Assembly (NCBI GenBank): GCA_963796125.1 | Contig: CAWCKM010000052.1 | Coordinates: 1-64,000, forward strand | Source of the DNA: DASPRG01 sp963796125 | GTDB taxonomy: Bacteria; Nitrospirota; Thermodesulfovibrionia; Thermodesulfovibrionales; SM23-35 | DNA: 64,000 bases | Direction: 5' to 3' | Position numbers and translations under genes: made by a program | Notes under the pieces: generated by a model | The model's input: the letters and a program-made list of their open reading frames with translations, nothing else | Databases searched by the model: none | What the model was told of the DNA's origin: nothing | Part shown: in pieces, positions 48,326 to 56,884 of the stretch | How positions within the stretch are numbered: the first letter of the stretch is position 1 | Layout: every line of letters begins with the position of its first letter

Positions 48326-49651
48326 AATCATATTTTTTAAATATTGCTGCCGCATTATATCCTGCAAATCCACAGGATAATTTCATGGCAGTATCAAGGG
48401 GATAAGGGATTAGTTCCTTCACTAATTCGATGTTGTACTTTGGTTCAGTTTCATCATAATTCAAAGTCGGTGGAATTAAATTATTTTCCATGGAAAGTAA
48501 GAGAATGATGATTTCTAAAATAGCGCTGCCTCCTAAGTTATGACCGACATATGGCTTAAATGCCGTTATTAAAGGTTTTTTATGATTTTTACCAAAAATA
48601 TCAGTAATTGCTTTTGCTTCATAACCATCCGTAACTTTAATTGCTACTCCGTGAGGATTAATTAAATCGATGTCGTCTGGTTTTAAGTTAGATTTTCTAA
48701 GAGAAGATTCTAATGTTCTTTGGATAAGTTAAGCTCCCTATTCTTGGCATAGTAACTTTCCAGCCTTCAAGAGAGAATCCCCCACCTAAATATTCAGCAT
48801 AAATGTGAGCTTTTCTATCTAAGGCATGACTCAGTTCTTCTAAAACTATTGCTGAAGCTCCATCGCCAAGAACAATGCCATCAGCTTTTTTAGAGAAAGG
48901 CTTCATTTTTCCATCTTCTGCGTAAAGCCCCTGTTCCTTAAACCATAAATGTTTAAACATAGTATTGGCTACATCTCCAGAGGCAAGCAAAACAACGCTA
49001 CTTTCACCATATTTAATTTGTCTTGCAGCGGATTCTAGAGGCAAACAGACCTGATGCACAGGCATTGTTTGTAAATAAAGAGTATCCATGAAGCCCGAAT
49101 GCTTTAGCAACAAAATACAAATACATAAAAGTCTGAAGATCATAACCATTCTGAGCGAACTGTTCATATATATGTCTAAAAAGTTTATACTTGGAAAATT
49201 TATTATTTAAAGGATATTCTTCTATATATTGAATGGTCCCATAAATAAGCCCTTCACAAAACACTTCAAATCCCGGATGTTCAACTGTCAAGAACAACCC
49301 AATATTGTTGTCCTCTTTATCGTAAGAAAGTCCGCTGTCATCTAAAGCTAATTTTATAGACGCTAATAAATAGAAAAGGTCTTTATCTTCATTCCCTTTT
49401 TTCCATATTTTGATGTCTTCAATTATCTCCTCTTCAATGTTAAATTTTTCAATACCAAAACTATCTATTTTATGCAGATAAAATTTATCCCATACTTCCC
49501 CATCAATATTTATTTCCTCTAATTTTAAACCAATTCTTTTTTTTAAAATCCCTTCCCAGAAAACATCTTTACCGATTCCCGTTGAGGCTAAAGGACCTAT
49601 TCCTGTTACTACTACTCTTTTTTCACCTGCCATAATATGAAATTGCACCAA
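48326..49651 (-). CDS. Beta-ketoacyl synthase, third copy, fused to CrtI-like domain
   Basis: This FabF-type condensing enzyme begins AGEKRVVVTGIGPLAS. Three pieces join across shifts near 49020 and 48730. The catalytic residues are kept: Cys in NNACASGLF, His in INPHGVAI, and Lys/His in FKPYVGHNLGG. Divergence from copies one and two is large, especially in the N-terminal half, so it may take an unusual primer or chain. The C-terminal SCGFAGYNAAAIF is normal for the family, but the frame then continues without a stop through a short linker into the FAD oxidoreductase. Either it is a real fusion or an indel has removed the stop. The start may be 49651 (GTG) or 49633 (ATG). Confidence 0.78.
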
Positions 49652-49665
49652 ATATTTTTAACATC

Positions 49666-50880
49666 TTAATTAAACTTACTGATTACCAAACAGGAGTTAT
49701 TTCCTCCGAAGGCGAAACCATTATTTAAGGCAATATCTCACTCTCTTTATTTTTGCTCTATTAGGAACACAATCTATGTCACATTCTGGATCGGGAGTCT
49801 CAAAATTTATAGTTGGAGGAACTATATCTTCTTTAACTACAAGACAGCAGGCTAATGCCTCGATAGCAGATGCAGCTCCCATGGTATGACCGAGCATTGA
49901 TTTTATTGAACTTACAGGAATTGTTTTATATCGTTCTTTAAAAACATTTTTAATTGCGGCACACTCAGTTTTATCATTGCCTTGTGTACCGGTCCCATGA
50001 GCATTTATATAATCTACTTCTTCTTGTCTGAATAGTCTGCTTCTTTTAAGGCTTTTCGTATTACTTTCTCGATACCATCTACGTGAGAGGCAGTCATATG
50101 AAAAGCATCACAACTAATGCCATAGCCTAATATCTCTGCATAGATATTTGCTTTTCTTTTTAAAGCAGATTCTAATGATTCAAGAAATAGGATCCCTGCT
50201 CCTTCACCAACAAGCATTCCCTTTCTATTTTTGTCAAAGGGCTGACATTTCTCAGGAGCCATTGCATAGAGACGATGAAAGCCACTGAATGCAAGTTTAG
50301 AGAATGAATCAGCACCTCCTACAATAGCATAATCTATATCTCCTTTTCTTATTAGATCAAATCCATAACCTATGGCATAGTTACCAGCAGCACAGGCTGT
50401 AGGAATAAGATAATTTGGTCCCTGAAGTTTAAAATAATTAGCAATATTAGCAGGCAAGTTATTCGCCGAAGACTGCAATATTTTTATTTTGCTTATCTTA
50501 TCAACTCCTTCTTTAATCCAGGCTTCAATAGATTCCTCCAATGGTCTCTCACCCATAGTTGTTCCAATAAAAACACCGATTCTTTCTTTATCGTTATTTA
50601 TCAGTGATAACCTGGAATCCTTTAAAGCCAGAGATGCAGCAGCAATAGCCATTTGAGATGTGCGGCCCAAAAATTTAAGTTTTCTCTTTGAAATAAACTC
50701 TTCAGGGTTAAAGTTTTTTATTTCACCACCATAATGACATCTGAATTCCTTAGTATCGAATGAAGAAACCCTGCTTATCCCTGATTTGCCATTTATTATG
50801 GCTTTCCAGAAGTCATCCTTGCCAATCCCTACAGATGAAACTACTCCTAAACCTGTTACTACTATTCTTCTTTTATTCAT
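49666..50880 (-). CDS. Beta-ketoacyl-ACP synthase with intact triad, two frameshifts
   Basis: This FabF/KS-alpha-type enzyme starts MNKRRIVVTGLGVVSSVG. It has the nucleophile Cys in TACAAGNYAIG, His in NAHGTGTQGNDKTE and Lys/His in KSMLGHTMGAASA, so it should condense malonyl-ACP. The frame shifts near 50030 and near 49715, after which the C terminus reads GFAFGGNNSCLVIS and stops at 49666. It has about 404 residues after repair. It overlaps the fabZ-like stop by 8 bases. Together with the catalytically empty copy (51574-52805) it could form a KS-alpha/KS-beta pair. Confidence 0.85.
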
Positions 50881-51314
50881 TCTTTTTAATCCCTAAAACA
50901 AAATTGGCTTTAGCCACAATCCTATCGCCAACTCTCGCTAAAGCATCAATCACTGCTGCTTCATCTATAATCTTTACATTATTTGTCTCTAAAATAAGTT
51001 TATCACCTGGGAATACCGGCGATAAAAACTCTGCCTTGACCTTGCCTAAATAATAATTTGGATGTGTTTTAGCTATCTCTGGCTTACAAATGTAATAAAG
51101 AATTATAGAAGCCTGTGCCATTGCCTCTATTATCAAAACGCCCGGCATTATTGGTCTGCCGGGAAAATGTCCCTCAAAAAAAAATTCATTATCTTTGATA
51201 TTTTTAGACAGCTATGACTTTCTTAGTGCCATCAATCTCAATTACTTCATCAATAAAAAGAAATGGCTCCCGATGTGGCAAGATAGTTTCAATTTTTTCT
51301 CTATCCCAGTGCAT
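50873..51314 (-). CDS. FabZ-type 3-hydroxyacyl-ACP dehydratase, one frameshift
   Basis: This hot-dog-fold dehydratase introduces the trans-2 double bond. I place the start at ATG 51314 (MHWDREKIETILPHREPFL). The catalytic His and Glu lie in FEGHFPGRPIMPGVLIIEAMAQ. One base must change near 51210 to join KKVIAV to KNIKDNEFF. The repaired protein has about 147 residues, the usual FabZ length. It lies directly after the ACP gene, and its end overlaps the next ketosynthase by 8 bases. Confidence 0.85.
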
Positions 51315-51315
51315 G

Positions 51316-51559
51316 TTAAGGCTTTTTCAGGGTGTCTTGTATATTCAATTATCTGTCTAAGATTCCTGATATTTGGGATATCCTTTTCGGGTATAATAAT
51401 CCTGTATTTCTTCTCAAAAGCAGCTACTATCTCGATTGCCTTTAATGAATCTATCCCTAAATCTTTAAAAAAGTCTGCATCAGGCGTAAGTTTTTCAACA
51501 GGTACCTCAATAATCTCTGAAACTAATTTCTTTACTTCTTCTTCATAGTTATTTTTCAT
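51316..51559 (-). CDS. Acyl carrier protein, 3' frame uncertain
   Basis: This dedicated carrier protein has the phosphopantetheine Ser in LGIDSLKAIEIV. As written the frame runs on to 51242 with a basic tail overlapping the fabZ start, which is unusual. Losing one A from the A5 run near 51323 would give a stop (TAA, 51316-51318) one base before the fabZ ATG and a protein of 80 residues, the normal ACP size. I therefore give the repaired span. It is the third gene of the AT-rich operon. Confidence 0.85.
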
Positions 51560-51573
51560 ATGCCCCCTTTTGT

Positions 51574-52805
51574 TTAATGATATTTTGATATAACCAGTGA
51601 AGCATTGCTTCCACCAGGACCGAAATTATTAATTAATACATTATTTATTCTTGCCATCCGTGATTTATTAGCCACATAATCAAGGTCACAGTCATCATCT
51701 TTTACTCTATAGTTAATCGTTGGTGGTATAAAACCATTAACTATGGTGCCTATAGAAGCAGCAATCTGGAGCAGACCACCAGCACTAAAAGGCTCTCCTA
51801 TCATTGATTTAATAGAGCTCACAGGAATATTGTAAGCAGATCTGCCAAAAACATCCTTTATTGCCTTTGTCTCTAATCTGTCCTGTTCAGGAACAGAATT
51901 TGCTGAAGCACTTATATAATCAATATCTGTAATCCTTAATCCGGAATCTCTAATTGCTTTCTTCATGCTTTCTCTTAATCCATTTGCTTCCGGATTATAT
52001 TTACCCATCTTATAGGCATCAAAACAATTACCTGTACCTTTAACCTCAGCATAAATATTTGCCTTTCTTCTTTTAGCATATTCCTCATCCTCTATCACTA
52101 TAACCGCTGCTCCTTCACCTAATATGATTCCATTTCTTCTTTTATCAAAAGGGCAGGATAATTCTTCACCTTTTATGCCGGCAAGAAAACCTAACCTGTA
52201 AAATCCAGTAAAATTTGCAAGAGAAAGACTCTCCACTGCTCCTACCAGAACTGCCTTAATTCGTCCCGATTTGATAAAATCTACGGCGTATTTCAATGCG
52301 TCTATGCTTGAACTATAACCGGTAGAAACAGTCGTATTAAATCCCTGAATATTGAACCGGATTGAAACCTGGCTTGAAGCAGCATTTACTACTGTTCCGG
52401 GGAAAAGGGCAGCATCGGTGAAAAGAGGTCCTTCCTTTATTGCTTCTTTTCAAATTCAGCAAAATTCCAGAGAGAAGATAAAGTAGTTCCTGTGCAGACA
52501 CCTATGTCATCCGTATTTTTATAATTAATGGTTAATTTTGCATCCTCTATTGCTAATTTTGCAGCAGAACACAGTAGCCTTGTAGTTCTATCAAGATTCT
52601 TTAAGCCCTTAGAGCCTAAAAAAACAGAGGGATTGAAATTGTTAATCTCACCTGCTAATTTACACTTAAACCCGTTTGTATCAAATCGGCTAATCGGCTT
52701 AATCCCGGACTGACCCTCCTTCAAAGCTGTCCAGAATTGTTCTTTCCCTATACCATTTGGAGCAATTACTCCTATGCCCGTTATTACTATTCTTTTTTTA
52801 TTCAT
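51574..52805 (-). CDS. Chain-length-factor-like ketosynthase without catalytic triad, one frameshift
   Basis: The protein has the ketosynthase fold (MNKKRIVITGIGVIAPNG at the N terminus, NFGPGGSNASLV at the C terminus). The nucleophile Cys is replaced by Tyr in STGYSSSID (codon TAT, 52315-52317). The first His region reads SASANSVPEQD and the second reads KSMIGEPFSAGG, with Glu for His. All three catalytic residues are thus missing, as in KS-beta/chain length factors of type II polyketide synthases. A lost A near 52448 breaks the frame. It probably pairs with the active synthase at 49666-50880 and sets chain length. It has about 410 residues after repair. Confidence 0.83.
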
Positions 52806-52822
52806 TTACCTCATGAGATAAT

Positions 52823-53575
52823 TTAAACCATAGCACTACTTATTCCACCATCTATAACTATTGTCTGACCTGTAATATAGTTTGCTTCATCGCTTACTAA
52901 AAATTTCACCACTTTTGCCACTTCTTCCGGCCTGCCTAACCTGCCTAATGGTATCTGTTTTATTATCTGACTTTTATAGTCTTCTCTTAAATCTTTAAGC
53001 ATATCTGTCTCAATAAAACCGGGGGCAACCGCATTAACCCTGATATTATAGGATGCAACTTCTTTAGCAAGAGATTTGGTAAACCCGATTATCCCTGCTT
53101 TAGAGGCAGCATAATTGGTCTGTCGAGACATACCCATGATTCCGCTTACTGAGGTAATATTTACAATAACGCCACTTTTCTGTTTGATGAAGGTTATGAT
53201 CGCGGCTCTGGTAAGATTGAATGTTCCATCTAAATTAGTATGTATTACTTCATGCCAATCAGTAAGTTCCATAAGAGCAAGTGCTTTATCTTTAATAATA
53301 CCGGCATTATTTACTACGATATCTATGCCACCAAAAAGTTCTTTAGTCTTATCTACCCATAATTTCACAGCTTCATAGTCTCTGATATCCACCTGAAATG
53401 ATTTAACGTTGACATTCAAATTTTTTATTTCTTTTTCCAGATCCTCTGCATCTTTTTTACTTCTTAAAAAATTAAAACTAATATTCGCTCCTTCCCTGGC
53501 TAATTCAAGGGCAACAGCATACCCTATCCCCCTTGTGGCGCCGCTAATAATAACCGTCTTATTCTTAAACGGCAT
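52823..53575 (-). CDS. 3-oxoacyl-ACP reductase, FabG-like
   Basis: This short-chain dehydrogenase/reductase carries GATRGIGYAVA (NADPH loop), NNAGI, the catalytic Ser in ITSVSG and the YAASK motif. It should reduce the keto group formed by the neighbouring ketosynthases. I start it at ATG 53575 (MPFKNKTVIISG) because the longer frame from 53665 would begin on the -35 promoter box. It has 250 residues. It is the first gene of the AT-rich operon and lies 17 bases from the next gene. Confidence 0.9.
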   Translation of the reverse strand: MPFKNKTVIISGATRGIGYAVALELAREGANISFNFLRSKKDAEDLEKEIKNLNVNVKSFQVDIRDYEAVKLWVDKTKELFGGIDIVVNNAGIIKDKALALMELTDWHEVIHTNLDGTFNLTRAAIITFIKQKSGVIVNITSVSGIMGMSRQTNYAASKAGIIGFTKSLAKEVASYNIRVNAVAPGFIETDMLKDLREDYKSQIIKQIPLGRLGRPEEVAKVVKFLVSDEANYITGQTIVIDGGISSAMV

Positions 53576-53635
53576 TTCTGGAATAAATCTTTTCAAATAA
53601 TTTTTCCATAATCTAAAATAAACAATAATCCTTTT

Positions 53636-53665
53636 AATATCAAGTCTTTTCTGCAATTGTGTCAA
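53636..53665 (-). promoter_or_regulatory. Likely promoter of the AT-rich fatty-acid/polyketide operon
   Basis: TTGACA (53660-53665) and GATATT (53636-53641) are separated by 18 bases on the minus strand. This gives a full -35 match and a 4 of 6 match at -10, about 60 bases upstream of the preferred fabG start. Confidence 0.55.
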
Positions 53666-53776
53666 GAAGTAATTGAAAGTAGATATCAGAACAGATTAAA
53701 AGTGAAGTAAAATAAGGTATGTTTCAATATGTTCCTCTTATGATCTCAGGAACCTTTCGAGAGGAAGATATGGAAG

Positions 53777-55504
53777 CTATCTTTTATTTTTCTTCAACAC
53801 CTTCATGAGAGAATCATAATTCAATGTGTTCAGAATATTTTCCTTTTCAAGCCAACCCCTTCTTGCGATAGAGATTCCGTAAGTCATAAAATCGAAGTGA
53901 TGAATGGTGTGTGTATCGGTACTTATCGCCAGTGGTATCCCTTTCTCTTTAGCCATTCGTGCATGTACATCATTGAGGTCCAGTCTGAGAGGATAAGCAT
54001 TTATTTCGATGGCAGTACCGGTTTCTTTAGCAGCTTTAAGAATCGAATTCATATCAATATCATAAGGATCTCTTTCACCAATTAGTCTGCCAGTTGGGTG
54101 GGCGATAATGGAAACATGAGGATTTTTCATAGCAGATACCAATCTTCTGGTAAGCTGTTCTTTCTTCTGCTTGAAACCTGAATGGATTGAAGCAACAACG
54201 ATATCAAGCTTTTTCAGTACATCATCAGGAAGATCTAATTGCCCGTCACTCCTTATATCCACTTCGATTCCAGCAAGAAGTTTGAATCCCTTCAGTCTTT
54301 TATTGAGCGAATCTATCTGTTTTTTCTCCTCCAATAATCTCTCTGCGGTTAGTCCTCTTGCGATACCAAGGCCCTTCGAGTGATCCGTAATGGCTATGTA
54401 GTGATAACCTCTCTTTCGAGCTTCAGTTATTAACTCCTCAAAGTCATGACTCCCGTCACTCCATTTACTGTGGACATGCAGATCACCCTTGATATCTCCA
54501 GGCTCAACGAGTCTCGGCAGTTTTCCCGATAGTGCAGCCTCTATTTCTCCTGTATCTTCCCTTAACTCCGGAGGTATATAAGGAAGACCCAGAATCCGGT
54601 ATACATCTTCTTCTTTTTCTCCCCCGAGCCTTTTGTCATCTTTTTCCCTGAATATACCGTATTCATTTATCTTGAGTTCTGCTCTTACAGCCATTTCTCT
54701 CAACCTGATATTATGAGCCTTGCTCCCTGTGAAGTATGCAAGGGCGGCACCAAAGCTTTCTTCTTCAACAACACGGAGATCAACCTGCAAGTCTTCATGG
54801 ATGATAACACTTGATTTTGTAGGCCCCTGCATGAGGATTTCCCTGACATGGGGCAGGTGAACAAATGCCTTCATTACTTCTTTTGGATTTTCTGATGTGG
54901 CGAGTATATCTATGTCCTTGATAGTCTCCTTCCATCTCCTTATGCTTCCTGCTATAGTGAGTTTTTTCACAGGTGCATTCTTTTTCAGATGCTCAAGAAT
55001 GTCATTGGCGATAGGGAGGACCTTTCCCAGTGGCTTTCTTTCCAAACCCCTTTTCAACATCTCGATGCCTTTGAGTATGTTTTCTTCTGTCTTTTCCTTT
55101 ATCCCTGGCAGTCCTGTGAGCTTGTGATCCCTGGCTAACTGTTCGAGGGTTTCCAAATCTTTAATGTTTAATTTTTCAAAAAGAAGTTTTGCTGTTTTGG
55201 GGCCGAGACTTGGTACGGAAAGGAGTGCGCTGAGGCCCCCTGGTACTTCTTTCTTGAGGTCTTCATAAAATTGGAGTTTTCCTGTCCTGACGTATTCTTC
55301 TATCTTGCCTGCGAGGTCCTGACCGATTCCGGGAACTGTCAGAAGTACGTCGTTCGATATTTCTGCCACATCTTTAGCGAGTCCCTCTATATTCTGTGCA
55401 GCACGTCTGTAAGCTCTTATCCTGAATGGATTCTCACCTTTGATTTCAAGAAGGTCAGCGATGTCATTGAAGATTTTTGCAATCTCCTGGTTTTTCATGA
55501 GCAA
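53777..55504 (-). CDS. polX: DNA polymerase/3'-5' exonuclease PolX
   Basis: This bacterial family X polymerase has a C-terminal PHP nuclease and works in base-excision repair and gap filling. Helix-hairpin-helix motifs are near residues 50-70 and 90-110 (TVPGIGQDLAGKI, SVPSLGPKTAKLL). The polymerase core has GSIRR and the paired Asp in KDIDILA near residue 195. The PHP domain runs from GDLHVHSKWSDGSH near residue 345 through ITDHSKGLG, IEVDIRSDG and STDTHTIHHFDF. It has 575 residues, the family norm. The start may be six bases further in (55498). It could also serve the Ku/LigD repair route, but that is not shown. Confidence 0.96.
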   Translation of the reverse strand: MLMKNQEIAKIFNDIADLLEIKGENPFRIRAYRRAAQNIEGLAKDVAEISNDVLLTVPGIGQDLAGKIEEYVRTGKLQFYEDLKKEVPGGLSALLSVPSLGPKTAKLLFEKLNIKDLETLEQLARDHKLTGLPGIKEKTEENILKGIEMLKRGLERKPLGKVLPIANDILEHLKKNAPVKKLTIAGSIRRWKETIKDIDILATSENPKEVMKAFVHLPHVREILMQGPTKSSVIIHEDLQVDLRVVEEESFGAALAYFTGSKAHNIRLREMAVRAELKINEYGIFREKDDKRLGGEKEEDVYRILGLPYIPPELREDTGEIEAALSGKLPRLVEPGDIKGDLHVHSKWSDGSHDFEELITEARKRGYHYIAITDHSKGLGIARGLTAERLLEEKKQIDSLNKRLKGFKLLAGIEVDIRSDGQLDLPDDVLKKLDIVVASIHSGFKQKKEQLTRRLVSAMKNPHVSIIAHPTGRLIGERDPYDIDMNSILKAAKETGTAIEINAYPLRLDLNDVHARMAKEKGIPLAISTDTHTIHHFDFMTYGISIARRGWLEKENILNTLNYDSLMKVLKKNKR

Positions 55505-55514
55505 AGTATAACAC

Positions 55515-56459
55515 TTACCCCATCTCTTCTATAATTGCTGCTGCTAATAGCGGGAACATTATTTCGTGGTGGCCTGTGAGGGCATAAGCAGATCCTTTTT
55601 GTTGGGTAGGTCTTTTGAGGACATTCTCTCTTGGCCTGTAATGCTGAATAAAGTCCATGTTGACTGTTGTTATATCTTCAACCCTGTTGCCGAGATTCCT
55701 TGCCACTGTCAGAGCCTTTAAAAATACCTCTGGCATAATGACGGCAGAACCGAGATTAATATAAACACCTCCGTCAAGGTCAGAGACAACTGAACAAAGA
55801 AGTCTGAAATCCCTGAAGCTACCTTCTCCAATAGCACAGCCATCTGCATCAGGGTGCATATGAATGATATCTGTTCCTATGGCAACATGCACGGTTGCAG
55901 GGATATCAAGCTCGTAAGCAGTAGCGAGGATGCTCTTTTCTTTAAATTTGGATCTGCTTTTGGATATCATCTCACCAACAGACTTCCCGATCCCGTATTC
56001 TTTTTTTGCACCGGTTGCTATTGCCTTATTGAGATATCTCCCTGTTTCCTTTACCATGCCAAAGGTTGCTTTATGCAATTCTTCACTAACATCCTCAGAT
56101 GTGTGGCCTATGAAAGAAAGTTCAAAGTCATGGATTATACATGCACCATTTGTTGCGATTGCAGTAATAATATTTTTTTTCATGAGATCTATGATGATCG
56201 GTGACAATCCTACCTTTATTGGATGGGCGCCCATACCAAGGATTACAGGCCTTCTGTTTTGGCGTGCTCTCACAATTGCTTTGACAGTGGATACAAAGTC
56301 ATTCACAGCGAGGACAGGGGGAAGTTTACTGATAAAGCATTGTATGGTATCTCCCTTTGACGATGGTGTTGCGAGGACGGAAAGAGAAACTTTACTTTTT
56401 CTTTTGGTTATTGAGTAAGTTTTAACCTTCTTTAATGATACAGGTCTATATTTTCCCAT
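55515..56459 (-). CDS. Deoxyhypusine-synthase-like protein
   Basis: This 314-residue protein resembles the deoxyhypusine synthase family in segments such as LGMGAHPIKVGLSPIIIDLM, AIATNGACIIHDFE, HTSEDV and VHVAIGTDIIHMHP. True deoxyhypusine synthase modifies eIF5A, which bacteria lack, so bacterial members have other, mostly unestablished roles (some act as homospermidine synthases or have unknown function). I cannot see the catalytic lysine region with certainty. It lies 10 bases upstream of polX in the same direction. The function is left open. Confidence 0.65.
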   Translation of the reverse strand: MGKYRPVSLKKVKTYSITKRKSKVSLSVLATPSSKGDTIQCFISKLPPVLAVNDFVSTVKAIVRARQNRRPVILGMGAHPIKVGLSPIIIDLMKKNIITAIATNGACIIHDFELSFIGHTSEDVSEELHKATFGMVKETGRYLNKAIATGAKKEYGIGKSVGEMISKSRSKFKEKSILATAYELDIPATVHVAIGTDIIHMHPDADGCAIGEGSFRDFRLLCSVVSDLDGGVYINLGSAVIMPEVFLKALTVARNLGNRVEDITTVNMDFIQHYRPRENVLKRPTQQKGSAYALTGHHEIMFPLLAAAIIEEMG

Positions 56460-56602
56460 CTAAAACTATTTTCTCCTTTTATCCTCTGTATCAATAAAAC
56501 AGCCGGGAAATTTTTTAAATAAATCTTAACACACTGGTACCCCATCGTCAAAGACGATAAGAAAGTAAGGGATTAACCTCCCCGTATCACCCTCCCCTTC
56601 AT

Positions 56603-56657
56603 CCCCTCCCGTCAAGGGAGGGGAGATAATTAAGCCCCTCTCCCTGGAGGGAGAGGG
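56603..56657. repeat. CT/GA-rich double hairpin repeat
   Basis: Two adjacent hairpins are formed by CCCCTCCC-gtcaa-GGGAGGGG-like arms (56603-56623) and CCCTCTCCCTGGAGGGAGAGGG (56636-56657). A related unit occurs inside nagZ at 58067-58114, so this is a dispersed family. Confidence 0.65.
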
Positions 56658-56788
56658 CAAGGGTGAGGGGGTGTGGTTTTACTTATGAACTCCTTAGTAA
56701 AGTATTATTGTCCCTACGAACAGCAATCTGATAAACTTCTTCATGATTATTAACCAGCAGGCCGTAAAAATAACAAAGAAGTTCGATA

Positions 56789-56853
56789 TGTCATGCTGAA
56801 TTTATTTCAGCATCTCTTCAGGACTGAGACCCTGAAACGAGTTCAGGGTGACA
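56789..56853. repeat. Short palindromic repeat with TGTCA ends
   Basis: The element begins TGTCATGCTGAA and ends TTCAGGGTGACA, with an internal GCTGAA/TTCAGC hairpin. It resembles short dispersed palindromes of many bacterial genomes and shares its TGTCA-type ends with the element at 39341-39451. Confidence 0.6.
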
Positions 56854-56884
56854 AAAAAGTACTTTTTCAACTGTTGGTCAATTT

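Larger units (their letters stand above)
56460..56884. other. Repeat-rich intergenic region
   Basis: This divergent gap between the deoxyhypusine-synthase-like gene and nagZ holds no gene. It carries two kinds of short palindromic repeat, listed separately (56603-56657 and 56789-56853). No clear sigma-70 promoter for either neighbour stands out. Confidence 0.5.

Noticed and set aside
56580..56680. CRISPR array
   Set aside because: Only a few hairpin units of unequal length are present, with no regular spacers and no cas genes.
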